Source: an uncultured bacterium
Lineage (GTDB): Bacteria > Actinomycetota > Coriobacteriia > Coriobacteriales > Coriobacteriaceae
Direction of reading: 5' to 3'
Length of the DNA: 40,907 nucleotides
NCBI GenBank assembly: GCA_905214105.1
Contig: CAJMKK010000012.1
Span: 1 to 40,907, forward strand
The translations under genes and the position numbers were made by a program. Under the pieces are notes generated by a model. It was not told the DNA's origin. It saw nothing but the letters and a program-made list of their open reading frames with translations, and searched no databases. Of the stretch, positions 33,647-40,907 are shown piece by piece. How positions within the stretch are numbered: the stretch's first letter is position 1; the number at the start of each line of letters is the position of its first letter.

Positions 33647-34930
33647 TTGGATATTATCCGCGTTGAGGGTGGCCACGCCATCGGAGGCTCCGTGCCCGTC
33701 TCGGGCGCCAAGAACTCCGCACTCAAACTCATGGCGGCAACGCTTCTGGCGCCGGGCAAGACGACGCTGCAGAACGTGCCCGATATTTCCGATGTCCACG
33801 TGATGGGCAAGGTGCTCAAGGGCATGGGCGCTACGATCGATGTTCTCGACGAGCACACGCTCGAGATTGATACCTCTCAGGTCGATTCTTGGGAGGCCCC
33901 CTACGAGCTCGTTGCCAAGATGCGTGCTTCCACCGCCGTGATGGGACCCCTGCTGGGTCGCTTCCATCGCGCCAAGATCGCCATGCCGGGCGGCTGCAAC
34001 CTGGGTGCTCGCAAGATCGATATGCACATTCTTGGTCTTGAGGCCCTGGGCGTTGAGTTCGATACCGCCCACGGTTACATCAACGCTAATGCGCCCCAAG
34101 GTCTGCGCGGTACCACCGTCACGCTCGAGTTCGCCAGTGTCGGTGCGACCGAGAACCTCATTATGGCATCCGTGCGCGCGCAGGGCACCACGGTTATCGA
34201 CAATGCCGCCCGCGAGCCCGAGATCGTCGATCTCGCCAACATGCTTAACGAGATGGGCGCCAAGATTGTTGGCGCCGGCACGCCCGTCGTGACTATCGAA
34301 GGCGTGGAAGAGCTCCATCCTGTTACCCATCGCGTAGTAGGCGACCGCATCGAGGCCGGTACCTTTATCGTTGCCGGTGCGTTGATGGCCGACGATCGCG
34401 GTGTCGATGTCACGGGCTTTTGCCCCATTCACTTGGGCATGGTGCTCAAGAAGATGGAGCTCATGGGTATCGACTGCGAGCGCGTCGAGGATGGCGTCCA
34501 TGTAAACCGTGCCGAGCGTATCAAGCCGGTCGACATCCAGACGCTTCCGTTCCCCGGCTTCCCGACGGACATGCAGGCGCAGATTATGGTGCTCTCCGCC
34601 CTTGCCGACGGCAGTTCCGTTATTACCGAGAACATCTTCGAGAATCGCTTTATGTTTGCCTCTGAGCTGGTGCGCATGGGCGCCGACATTCGTATCGAGA
34701 GCCATCATGCCATGATTCATGGCGTCAAGGGCTTCTCGGGTGCACAGGTTACCTCGCCCGATCTGCGTGGCGGAGCGGCCCTCGTCGTAGCGGGCTTGAT
34801 CGCCGACGGGACGACCGAGGTTTCAGCCATCCATCACATCAAGCGCGGCTACGAGCAGTTTGTCGAAAAGCTGCAGGCGCTCGGCGCGCATGTCGAGCAT
34901 GCTACCGTCCCCGATCCCGTCATCTACTAA
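33647..34930 (+). CDS. murA: UDP-N-acetylglucosamine 1-carboxyvinyltransferase
   Basis: A 427-residue enzyme adding enolpyruvate to UDP-GlcNAc, the first committed step of peptidoglycan synthesis. GAKNSALKLMAATLL (20-34) with K22-N23, KMRASTAVMGPLL (91-103) and the active-site Cys in AMPGGCNLG (C117) are intact. A Cys at this position is the target of fosfomycin, so the enzyme should be of the sensitive type. The start is TTG 33647, the only start near the GAAAGGG site. The atp-murA order occurs in other Actinobacteria. Transcription must come through the preceding terminator or from a promoter inside atpC or its 3' end. Confidence 0.96.
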   Translation: MDIIRVEGGHAIGGSVPVSGAKNSALKLMAATLLAPGKTTLQNVPDISDVHVMGKVLKGMGATIDVLDEHTLEIDTSQVDSWEAPYELVAKMRASTAVMGPLLGRFHRAKIAMPGGCNLGARKIDMHILGLEALGVEFDTAHGYINANAPQGLRGTTVTLEFASVGATENLIMASVRAQGTTVIDNAAREPEIVDLANMLNEMGAKIVGAGTPVVTIEGVEELHPVTHRVVGDRIEAGTFIVAGALMADDRGVDVTGFCPIHLGMVLKKMELMGIDCERVEDGVHVNRAERIKPVDIQTLPFPGFPTDMQAQIMVLSALADGSSVITENIFENRFMFASELVRMGADIRIESHHAMIHGVKGFSGAQVTSPDLRGGAALVVAGLIADGTTEVSAIHHIKRGYEQFVEKLQALGAHVEHATVPDPVIY

Positions 34931-34942
34931 TACAGGTTGCCT

Positions 34943-36178
34943 ATGTTTAATAAAAAGCCCCTCGCGGATACTAGCACCCGAAGACCCTCAACTGGTGCGC
35001 AGGCCAAGATCTACAGTCGCGATAACGTGGCTCGCTATTCCGAGCGCGCTCGTCAACGTCGTCGTAGCCACACGATTCGTCACGTCGCGCTCATTGTCGT
35101 GCTTGGCGTGCTGCTGAGTGCCACTACCGCTGCCGGCTTGTGGTTTGCCACCATTATGGGCAAGCTCGGCGATTCTAATGTCATTACCGACAATCTACGT
35201 CGGGTTCTGGTTGACACCGATGAGGCAAAGGATCCGTTCTACGTGCTGCTTCTTGGCACCGACGGCCGTCCGGGCGAGGATACGTATCGTGCCGACTCGA
35301 TTATCCTGGCACGCATCGACCCCACGCAAAAGCAGGCGACGCTCATTTCCGTTCCGCGCGACACCAAGGTCGAGTACAAGGGCGAGACCATGAAGATCAA
35401 CGCCTGCCATACCGTTGGCGGCGCCGAGGCCATGGTCGAGGCGGTCAACGAGCTATGCGGTGTTCAGATTTCCCACTATGCCGAGGTCAGCTTCGACGGT
35501 ATGCAGGCGCTGATTGATTCGGTTGGCGGTATCGACATTAACGCAACCGATGATGTTGACGACCCCGAGCACCTGGATATTAAGATTACCGCTGGCCAGC
35601 AGCATATGGACGGTGCCACCGCCCTTACCTATGCCCGCTGCCGCTACACCTATGCCGACGGCGATTACACGCGCATGCGCCACCAGCGTCAGGTGCTTGG
35701 CGCCCTTGCCAACCAGATTCTCAATAACTTCGATGCCACGAAGATTTTTGGCCTGGTTAATTCGCTGTCCGATATGCTCGTAACCGATATGAGCGTTCAG
35801 GATATCGTGGCTACGGTCAACGCCATGCGCGGTATGGATGTCGACGGTATCTACTCGGCCAACCTGCCCTCGTACGCCGACGACAGCACCATGATCGACG
35901 GTGTGAGCTACGTCTTTGTCTACGAGGACGAGCTCAAGGAAATGATGGAGCGCGTCGATGCCGGCAAGGATCCCAAGGGTCCCAACACCATGGGTCTTTC
36001 CGACGGTTCCAGCTCTACGATTGGCGACCTGAACAACAACACGTCTGACGACTACGCAAACGGTACCGCAACCTCATCGGTCAGCTCTGACGATTCCGAT
36101 GACTCAAGCGATTCGAGCGATTCGGACTACTACGAAGAGCCCACCGGCGACGGCAACGGCTACGAAGCCAATTATTAG
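34943..36178 (+). CDS. LytR-CpsA-Psr (LCP) family protein
   Basis: A 411-residue membrane-anchored enzyme that in this family transfers undecaprenyl-linked glycopolymers to peptidoglycan. A basic cytoplasmic N-terminus (RARQRRRSHTIRH) precedes one helix (about 47-70). The LCP domain follows: LLLGTDGR (102-109), YRADSIILARID (115-126), ISVPRDT (135-141) and YTRMRHQRQVL with the lipid-phosphate-binding Arg residues. About 330-411 is a low-complexity Ser/Asp/Asn/Tyr tail outside the cell. ATG 34943 is 12 nt after murA, so they form one operon. The stop codon touches the first stem of the third structured element. Confidence 0.92.
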   Translation: MFNKKPLADTSTRRPSTGAQAKIYSRDNVARYSERARQRRRSHTIRHVALIVVLGVLLSATTAAGLWFATIMGKLGDSNVITDNLRRVLVDTDEAKDPFYVLLLGTDGRPGEDTYRADSIILARIDPTQKQATLISVPRDTKVEYKGETMKINACHTVGGAEAMVEAVNELCGVQISHYAEVSFDGMQALIDSVGGIDINATDDVDDPEHLDIKITAGQQHMDGATALTYARCRYTYADGDYTRMRHQRQVLGALANQILNNFDATKIFGLVNSLSDMLVTDMSVQDIVATVNAMRGMDVDGIYSANLPSYADDSTMIDGVSYVFVYEDELKEMMERVDAGKDPKGPNTMGLSDGSSSTIGDLNNNTSDDYANGTATSSVSSDDSDDSSDSSDSDYYEEPTGDGNGYEANY

Positions 36179-36345
36179 GGTTACGCGGGCTTACCAGCCC
36201 GCGTAACCAGTTGACGCTGCAAACCCGCCAGAGCGGCAATCTGCCTTTCAACTTCGGCGGCATGATCAAAAGATCAATGCCGCCTCGTTTCAAGGCACCT
36301 TGCTCACTCTGGCGGGTTTTCGCTGTCGGTGCCAAAACATCGGCG
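36179..36345 (+). ncRNA. Candidate structured 3'-UTR RNA element, copy 3 (divergent)
   Basis: P1 GGTTACGCGGGC (36179-36190)/GCCCGCGTAACC (36197-36208) is a wholly different sequence from copies 1 and 2 but still perfectly paired. Conserved TTGACGCTGC follows. P2 is AAACCCGCCAGAG (36221-36233)/CTCTGGCGGGTTT (36307-36319). The inner arm pairs GGCGGCAT-GATC (36256-36267) with GATC-A-ATGCCGCC (36272-36284), keeping the single bulge, and TGCCTT (36242)/AAGGCA (36292). The tail GCCAAAACATCGGCG is at 36331-36345. Base changes on both sides of each stem are strong evidence for selection on structure. It starts on the base after the stop codon. Confidence 0.7.
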
Positions 36346-36369
36346 TAACACTTGGCACATTGGTAGTCA

Positions 36370-36413
36370 TTGGGGACGTTCTTGTTTGACTAGTCGTTTA
36401 AGAACGTCCCCAA
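36370..36413. repeat. GGGGACGTTCTT palindromic repeat, copy 3
   Basis: Perfect 14-bp arms TTGGGGACGTTCTT (36370-36383)/AAGAACGTCCCCAA (36400-36413) surround a GACTAGTC core. It lies 25 nt after the structured element's tail, the same order seen at the window start. Confidence 0.8.
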
Positions 36414-36434
36414 CTTCTATTTCCCCTTGCACCA

Positions 36435-36474
36435 AAAACCGCCCCGTTCTCGGTTTTGAGGACGGGGCGGTTTT
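36435..36474 (-). terminator. Terminator of pepT
   Basis: AAAACCGCCCCGT (36435-36447)/ACGGGGCGGTTTT (36462-36474) is a 13-bp stem. On the minus strand it is followed by a T-run (complement of the A's at 36434-36438). It lies just beyond the pepT stop, and could also stop plus-strand transcripts from the LCP gene. Confidence 0.82.
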
Positions 36475-36498
36475 GCTTACCTAGATTGTTCGAGTTTC

Positions 36499-37746
36499 TT
36501 ATGCAAAGCGGGCGACGAGCTCCTGGAGCACGTCGGTCATCTTGACGAGCGAGCTGACCGGGACGAACTCGTTGACGCCGTGGTAGCAATAGCCGCCGGT
36601 GGAAAGGTTGGGGCAGGGCAGACCGCGGAACGACAGCTGAGCACCGTCGGTGCCGCCGCGAATCGGCAGCACTTGGGGTTCAACGCCGCAGGCAAGGTAG
36701 GCTTCCTTGGCAACATCAATAAGCTCGGGATAGTCACGAACGATCTCGGCCATATTTCGATACTGCTGCTTAATCTCGACCGTCACGCGCTCCTCACCCA
36801 GACGCTGGTTGAGCATCGAGGCGGCGGCATCAATAAGGTCGAGTTTCTGCTGGAACTTGGCGGCGTCATGGTCGCGGACGATATAGCGCGCTGTGGCGTG
36901 ATCGACGGTCGCAGATACACCCTCAAGGTGATAAAAGCCCTCGTAGCCTTCCGTATACTCCGGGCGCTGCACGTAGGGGAGCAACGCGTTGAAGTCGCAG
37001 AACAGATTGCCTGCGTTGACCATACGGCCCTTAGCGTCGCCCGGGTGGATGGACTGGCCCTCAAAGCAGACGGTCGCCTCGGCGGCGTTAAAACACTCCC
37101 ACTCCAGCTCGCCGATGGGGCCGCCGTCGACCGTGTAGGCGTACTTGCAGCCAAAGGTATCGATATCCAACAGCTCGGCTCCGTGGCCGATCTCCTCGTC
37201 AGGGCAGAAGCAAATGCCGAGTGCGGGATGGGGCAGAGAAGGGTCCTGAGCGATACGCGCGACAAGCGACATGATCTCGGCGACGCCTGCCTTGTCGTCT
37301 GCGCCCAGCAGCGTGGTGCCATCGCTGCAGACCAAGTCCTCACCCACGAGGTCATTCAGGGCGGGAAGCTTGGCGGTACTCATGGCAACGGGCTTACCGT
37401 CAACCGTGCCGCAGACCAGGTCGCCGCCTTCGTAGTGTACGATGTGCGGCTTCACGCCGGCGCCCGGTGCAACTTCGGTAGTGTCGAGATGGGCGATCAG
37501 GCCCAGGGCGGGCTTGTCCTCAGCGCCCGCACTTGCGGGGATATGCGCGCAGACATAGGCGTGCTCGGTCACGTGGGCATCTTCCGCACCAAGCTCGCGC
37601 AGCTCTTCAGCCAGCACGTTGGCAAGGTCAAACTGAACGGCGCTCGAGGGTACCTGGTCGCAGTTTGCATCCTCGGACTGCGTGTTGATCTGGACGTAGC
37701 GCAAAAAGCGCTCGAGAACATCGGGGCTCGTGGTGGTGTTTTCCAT
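36499..37746 (-). CDS. pepT: Peptidase T (tripeptide aminopeptidase)
   Basis: A 415-residue di-zinc aminopeptidase of family M20B that removes the N-terminal residue of tripeptides. Motifs are IAHLDTT (H86, D88), DGTTLLGADDKAG with the bridging Asp, CFCPDEEIGHGAE with the catalytic Glu, a lid domain about 205-325 containing SIHPGDAKG, and the late IRGGTDGAQLS and YHGVNEFV. Length matches PepT (about 410). ATG 37746 has GGAG 9 nt upstream on the minus strand; the frame reaches further back but overlaps the divergent promoter region. It shares that region with the DtxR-like regulator gene. Confidence 0.93.
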   Translation of the reverse strand: MENTTTSPDVLERFLRYVQINTQSEDANCDQVPSSAVQFDLANVLAEELRELGAEDAHVTEHAYVCAHIPASAGAEDKPALGLIAHLDTTEVAPGAGVKPHIVHYEGGDLVCGTVDGKPVAMSTAKLPALNDLVGEDLVCSDGTTLLGADDKAGVAEIMSLVARIAQDPSLPHPALGICFCPDEEIGHGAELLDIDTFGCKYAYTVDGGPIGELEWECFNAAEATVCFEGQSIHPGDAKGRMVNAGNLFCDFNALLPYVQRPEYTEGYEGFYHLEGVSATVDHATARYIVRDHDAAKFQQKLDLIDAAASMLNQRLGEERVTVEIKQQYRNMAEIVRDYPELIDVAKEAYLACGVEPQVLPIRGGTDGAQLSFRGLPCPNLSTGGYCYHGVNEFVPVSSLVKMTDVLQELVARFA

Positions 37747-37794
37747 AAAGACCGCTCCAATCTTGGTCGTCGTGTGCAACAAGAACTCTAGCAC

Positions 37795-37812
37795 GGTATG
37801 CCACGGCATACC
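37795..37812. promoter_or_regulatory. Palindromic operator between pepT and the DtxR-like gene
   Basis: GGTATGCC (37795-37802)/GGCATACC (37805-37812) is a perfect 8-bp dyad with a 2-bp centre. It sits 50 nt from the pepT start and upstream of a TAGAAT -10-like box (37830-37835) of the regulator gene. This is a good position for an operator of the adjacent regulator. Confidence 0.5.
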
Positions 37813-37866
37813 ACGACGCTTGGATGGGGTAGAATCAGCCATTGAATGCAGAAGGGACGGAAGATC

Positions 37867-38289
37867 ATGGATACGACAAATAGCTCGCGCGAACTACATC
37901 TGACGGTGGCGAACGAAGACTACTTGGAGTGCATGGTTCGCATTGAAAGCGAAGAGGGGGAAACCAACGGCGTGCGATCGGTCGACATCGCGCAGCGCCT
38001 TGGCGTCTCCAAGGCATCGGTCAATAAAGCGGTTTCGGCGCTCAAGGCATCCGAGCTTGTCGAGCAATCGCACTATGGCAAGGTAATCCTGACCGATCGC
38101 GGCCGCGAGGTCGGCACGGCTATCTGGTACCGTCATCGCCTCATCCGCACATTTTTGGTTCAGGAGCTCGGTGTCGAATTTGAGCGAGCCGATTCCGAGG
38201 CCTGCATGATGGAGCATGCGCTATCCGAGGACACGATGAACCGCTGGCTCGCCTATCTCGAAAAGCAGGGAATCAGCGTCGAGGAATAG
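37867..38289 (+). CDS. DtxR/MntR-family metal-dependent transcriptional regulator
   Basis: A 140-residue repressor-like protein. A winged helix-turn-helix spans 15-80 (ANEDYLECMVRI, then VDIAQRLGVSKASVNKAVSALK). The dimerisation and metal-binding part has YRHRLIRTFLVQELGV (88-103) and MMEHALSED (114-122), with His and Glu at ligand-like positions. Length equals MntR-type proteins, and it lacks the SH3 domain of DtxR/IdeR. Mn or Fe sensing is likely but the metal is not proven. ATG 37867 follows GAAGGGACGGAAG. The gene is divergent from pepT, with a palindrome between. It is followed 10 bp later by a methyltransferase gene. Confidence 0.87.
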   Translation: MDTTNSSRELHLTVANEDYLECMVRIESEEGETNGVRSVDIAQRLGVSKASVNKAVSALKASELVEQSHYGKVILTDRGREVGTAIWYRHRLIRTFLVQELGVEFERADSEACMMEHALSEDTMNRWLAYLEKQGISVEE

Positions 38290-38299
38290 CGGGATATAT

Positions 38300-39193
38300 A
38301 TGGATACGAGTTATTACAACCGCTTTGGTGCCGAGGAACTTACGCGCCGCTTGTCGAGCGAGACCTTGTTGGCGCAGGGCCCCATGGGCAGTGTTCTGTT
38401 GAGTGAGTACGATGCCGCCGACATTCCACCGGCGTTTTGGAATCTGGCAGAGCCGCAGACCGTTTCTCGTATTCATCGCTTGTATGTCGCCGCCGGCGCG
38501 CAGGTGCTCATTACCAACACCTTTCAGGCATCGAGCTATGCCCTCAAGCACGATCAGATTGCGCCGTCCGTGGCGGAGGTCAATCGCGGGGCCGTCGACG
38601 ATGCCCGCCAGGCGCACCCTCAGCTGCTACTGGGCTCGATGGGCCCGATCGGTATTGAGTGGTTTGCCGAAGACTCTGTCGAGTATCGTGAAATCCGAGG
38701 CATTGCGCGCGAACAGGCGCACGCCTTGCTCAATGCTGGTGTTGACGGTCTGCTGATCGAGACGGTGACGTCTATCCGTAATTTGCAGCCCACGCTTGCC
38801 GGCGCCCGAGATGCCGCCGACGGCATGCCTGTCCTGGTGAGTTTTGTCGTTGACGATAAAGGCGACCTGTTGGGCGATGGCCTCAACATCGAGGCGGCCG
38901 TTTTGTACGCCGAAAAACACGGCGCAAACTCGGTTGGTGTTAATTGCTGTTCGCTTGCGGCCGCGAACGCGGCGGTGCCCAGGATGGTTGCATCGGCGAC
39001 TACTCCCGTCACGGTGCGTCCCAACGTAGGCGATCCGGTCCAGACTCAGGATGGCCCCGTATGGCACGAGAACCCCGAAGCTTTCGCGCGCGCATGCATC
39101 GAATGGAGACATGCCGGTGCCGCAATGGTGGGCAGTTGCTGTGGAACCACGGCAATCACTACGGCAGCGATGGCCGAGGCGCTCGATATATAA
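38300..39193 (+). CDS. Homocysteine S-methyltransferase family protein
   Basis: A 297-residue TIM-barrel enzyme of the MmuM/BHMT/MetH-N-terminal family that transfers a methyl group to a thiol, usually homocysteine to methionine. The zinc ligands are Cys in GVNCCS (C216/C217) and GSCCGTT (C280, C281). LITNTFQASSY (70-80) and QGPMGSVLLSE near the N-terminus are typical. The methyl donor (S-methylmethionine, SAM, methyltetrahydrofolate with a separate partner) cannot be read from sequence. The ATG follows GCGGGATATAT, a weak ribosome site, 10 bp after the regulator gene, so translation may be coupled. A terminator follows at once. Confidence 0.88.
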   Translation: MDTSYYNRFGAEELTRRLSSETLLAQGPMGSVLLSEYDAADIPPAFWNLAEPQTVSRIHRLYVAAGAQVLITNTFQASSYALKHDQIAPSVAEVNRGAVDDARQAHPQLLLGSMGPIGIEWFAEDSVEYREIRGIAREQAHALLNAGVDGLLIETVTSIRNLQPTLAGARDAADGMPVLVSFVVDDKGDLLGDGLNIEAAVLYAEKHGANSVGVNCCSLAAANAAVPRMVASATTPVTVRPNVGDPVQTQDGPVWHENPEAFARACIEWRHAGAAMVGSCCGTTAITTAAMAEALDI

Positions 39194-39200
39194 AGGGCAA

Positions 39201-39227
39201 AACCGCTCCATACGGGGCGGTTTTTTT
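39201..39227 (+). terminator. Terminator after the homocysteine methyltransferase gene
   Basis: AACCGCTCC (39201-39209)/GGGGCGGTT (39214-39222) is followed by a T-run to 39227. It closes the regulator-methyltransferase unit. The next 124 nt to the phosphohexomutase start show no clear promoter. Confidence 0.92.
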
Positions 39228-39351
39228 ATTGCCTGCATGTCCTCGGCAGCATTTGCCCAAATGGTGAATGCTGGTACCGGCAGGTTGCCGGGTGCGTGCT
39301 GCGGGTATACCTCATGCGTACCATGATCCAAACACTGCGAGGTGTCTGCGC

Positions 39352-40752
39352 GTGTGCGCGATAATTCATTTTGGAACTGACGGTTGGCGCGCTCGCGTCG
39401 ATGAGGACTTCACTGCCGATAACGTTGCCCGTATCGCCGATGCCGTCGGCGAGTTGTGGCAAAAGACCAATCCGGGCAAAACGGTATATATAGGGTTCGA
39501 CACTCGGCCCTTAGCGCGCGAGTTCGCTGAGCTTGCGGCAGGCGTGCTTGCCGCTCACGGATTGGACGCAGTGCTCGCATCTCGGCCTGTTCCGACCCCC
39601 GCCCTTACGTGGGCGGCGGCGTATGACGGCGAGGCCTGCGGTGCGCTCATGGTGACGGGATCCCATCATCCGCAGGGGTATCTGTGCCTTAAGCTGCGCA
39701 TGGGAGATGGCTCGACGGCCAATCAGGATGTCATCGAAGAGCTCGAAGAGACTATGGCCCCCGAGCCGATGGGGATCGAGGAACGCTATCGCACCGCGGA
39801 TATTATTCCTGACTATATGCAGGCGGTGGCATCGTTTGTCGATGCCGAGGCCATTCGAGCCGCTCACCTGCGTGTGGTAGTTGACCCCATGGGCGGCGCG
39901 GCCCAGGGATATCTTGCCGACCTGCTGCGGGAGCTAGGCGTCGAGGTGCACGAGATTCATGCCGGACAGTCGTCCGATCAAGAGGACATTTGCCCCGACC
40001 CTGTTGAGCCGTGGGTGGACGCTTGCGAGCGTGCGGTTGTCGAGGACGGGGCGTGCGCAGGCCTGGTGACCGACGGCGATGCCGACCGTATCGGTGCGGT
40101 CGACGAACGCGGTAGATATATTCATCCGCATCAAATCATAGCGCTTGTTTTGGGCGACCTCGTTCAATTCCGCAATTTGGAGGGGCGTGTCGTCGTCAAT
40201 CTCTCGTGCTCGACGCTAGTGCGTCGCATTGCCGAGGCGCTTGGCTGTCGTGTGACCGTTAAGCCGGTCGGTTTCAAATATATAGCTGCAGAGATGAAGA
40301 AGGGCGGCGTCCTCATGGGAGGCGAGGAGGCCGGCGGTATCGGCATCGCCGCGCATATGCCTGAGCGTGATGGAATCCTTGCTTGTCTGATTCTGTGTGA
40401 GCTTATGGCAAAGACGGGCGCGCCTTTGGGCGTTTTGGTCGATCAGCTCGAGGCCAGTTTTGGTAAGACGAGCTATGGGCGTCGCGATTTGCGCCTTGAG
40501 GCCGAAGACGCCGAATCGCTGCGAACGCTGCTTCCTGGCATGAATCCTAAATCGATTTGCGGCAAGGCGCCGCAGGCTGTAAGCCATATGGATGGTTTAC
40601 GTTTGGCATTCGAGGATGACACCTGGCTGCTGATCCGCCCCAGCGGGACCGAACCGGTGGTTCGCGTATACGCCGAGGGGTTCTCGGTGGAGGAGCGCGA
40701 TGAGTTGCTCGATGCCGGCTGTGCCTTGGCTAAGGGAGCCTATCAGCTTTAG
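39352..40752 (+). CDS. Phosphoglucomutase/phosphomannomutase family protein
   Basis: A 466-residue four-domain alpha-D-phosphohexomutase that interconverts hexose-1-P and hexose-6-P through a phosphoserine. The catalytic loop reads VTGSHHPQGY (101-110, S104), where most relatives have TASHNP. The metal loop is DGDADRIG (241-248), the sugar loop GGEEAGG (about 325) and the phosphate site RPSGTEP (about 434). It is similar to the short PgmB/archaeal-type mutases. Start GTG 39352 follows GAGG (39339-39342); the longer frame from 39268 lacks support. Substrate (glucose, mannose or glucosamine phosphate) is open. It may feed cell-wall or glycogen synthesis. Confidence 0.9.
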   Translation: MCAIIHFGTDGWRARVDEDFTADNVARIADAVGELWQKTNPGKTVYIGFDTRPLAREFAELAAGVLAAHGLDAVLASRPVPTPALTWAAAYDGEACGALMVTGSHHPQGYLCLKLRMGDGSTANQDVIEELEETMAPEPMGIEERYRTADIIPDYMQAVASFVDAEAIRAAHLRVVVDPMGGAAQGYLADLLRELGVEVHEIHAGQSSDQEDICPDPVEPWVDACERAVVEDGACAGLVTDGDADRIGAVDERGRYIHPHQIIALVLGDLVQFRNLEGRVVVNLSCSTLVRRIAEALGCRVTVKPVGFKYIAAEMKKGGVLMGGEEAGGIGIAAHMPERDGILACLILCELMAKTGAPLGVLVDQLEASFGKTSYGRRDLRLEAEDAESLRTLLPGMNPKSICGKAPQAVSHMDGLRLAFEDDTWLLIRPSGTEPVVRVYAEGFSVEERDELLDAGCALAKGAYQL

Positions 40753-40907
40753 CCATATGACGCTTCACTATAAAGAGGCCCTCGGTGAGCGGTAGAGAAC
40801 GGCTGGCAAACGTAAGCAGGGTTTTAATATGTGTAGGAAATGTGTACGCCCAGATTCCCGCCCCCGGCGCCCCTCCGGTCTGGCAATATATCTCCTTGCC
40901 GCGCGGC
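40753..40907. other. Downstream intergenic end of the window
   Basis: No gene or confident signal. A TATAAA at 40771-40776 and TATATC near 40892 are A+T-rich hexamers that might belong to the promoter of a gene beyond the window. Confidence 0.3.

Overview
This high-GC window, with GGAGG-type ribosome sites and ATG/GTG/TTG starts, looks like a chromosomal segment of a gut-associated actinobacterium of the class Coriobacteriia, most likely Collinsella. The genus call is inference from gene content and style, not from a marker gene. I see no rRNA, tRNA, CRISPR array, phage or transposase.

Layout. 1-3.8 kb: tail of a repeat element, a pyridoxal-kinase-like gene with a TIGR04076 partner, a low-molecular-weight tyrosine phosphatase and a DUF4143 AAA ATPase with its own palindrome cluster. 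3.8-11.0 kb: an MFS exporter, then a prenyl-FMN decarboxylase cluster. This holds an LpdD-like prenyl-flavin chaperone domain fused to an IPP-isomerase-like Nudix domain, a DASS/SLC13 carboxylate transporter, a UbiD decarboxylase, a UbiX flavin prenyltransferase and a MerR regulator. The first two transcription units share a dyad promoter motif. 11.0-14.6 kb: a second, unrelated DUF4143 ATPase again next to palindromes, a one-pass membrane protein and an aldose-1-epimerase-like gene. 14.6-19.3 kb: a polar amino acid ABC transporter (Tat-type lipoprotein, permease, ATPase) and an M20 peptidase. 19.5-26.4 kb: prfA, prmC, a hicAB toxin-antitoxin pair, a Sua5/YrdC gene, glpK and upp. 26.6-34.9 kb: the complete F1Fo ATP synthase operon, followed directly by murA. 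34.9-40.9 kb: an LCP cell-wall ligase, pepT divergent from a DtxR/MntR-like regulator, a homocysteine methyltransferase and a phosphohexomutase.

How the genes may work together. The 5.1-11.0 kb cluster reads as a self-contained module: uptake of a carboxylate, decarboxylation by UbiD, cofactor made by UbiX from FMN and a dimethylallyl donor, and a fused chaperone/isomerase that could supply that donor and mature the enzyme. The atp-murA-LCP block joins energy conservation to envelope synthesis, as often in Actinobacteria.

The most unusual non-coding signal is a roughly 167-nt element present three times (plus a possible tail at the window start). Each full copy begins 0-5 nt after a stop codon, in the same orientation, with base-paired stems whose sequences change while pairing is kept. 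Two other palindrome families are also scattered through intergenic regions.
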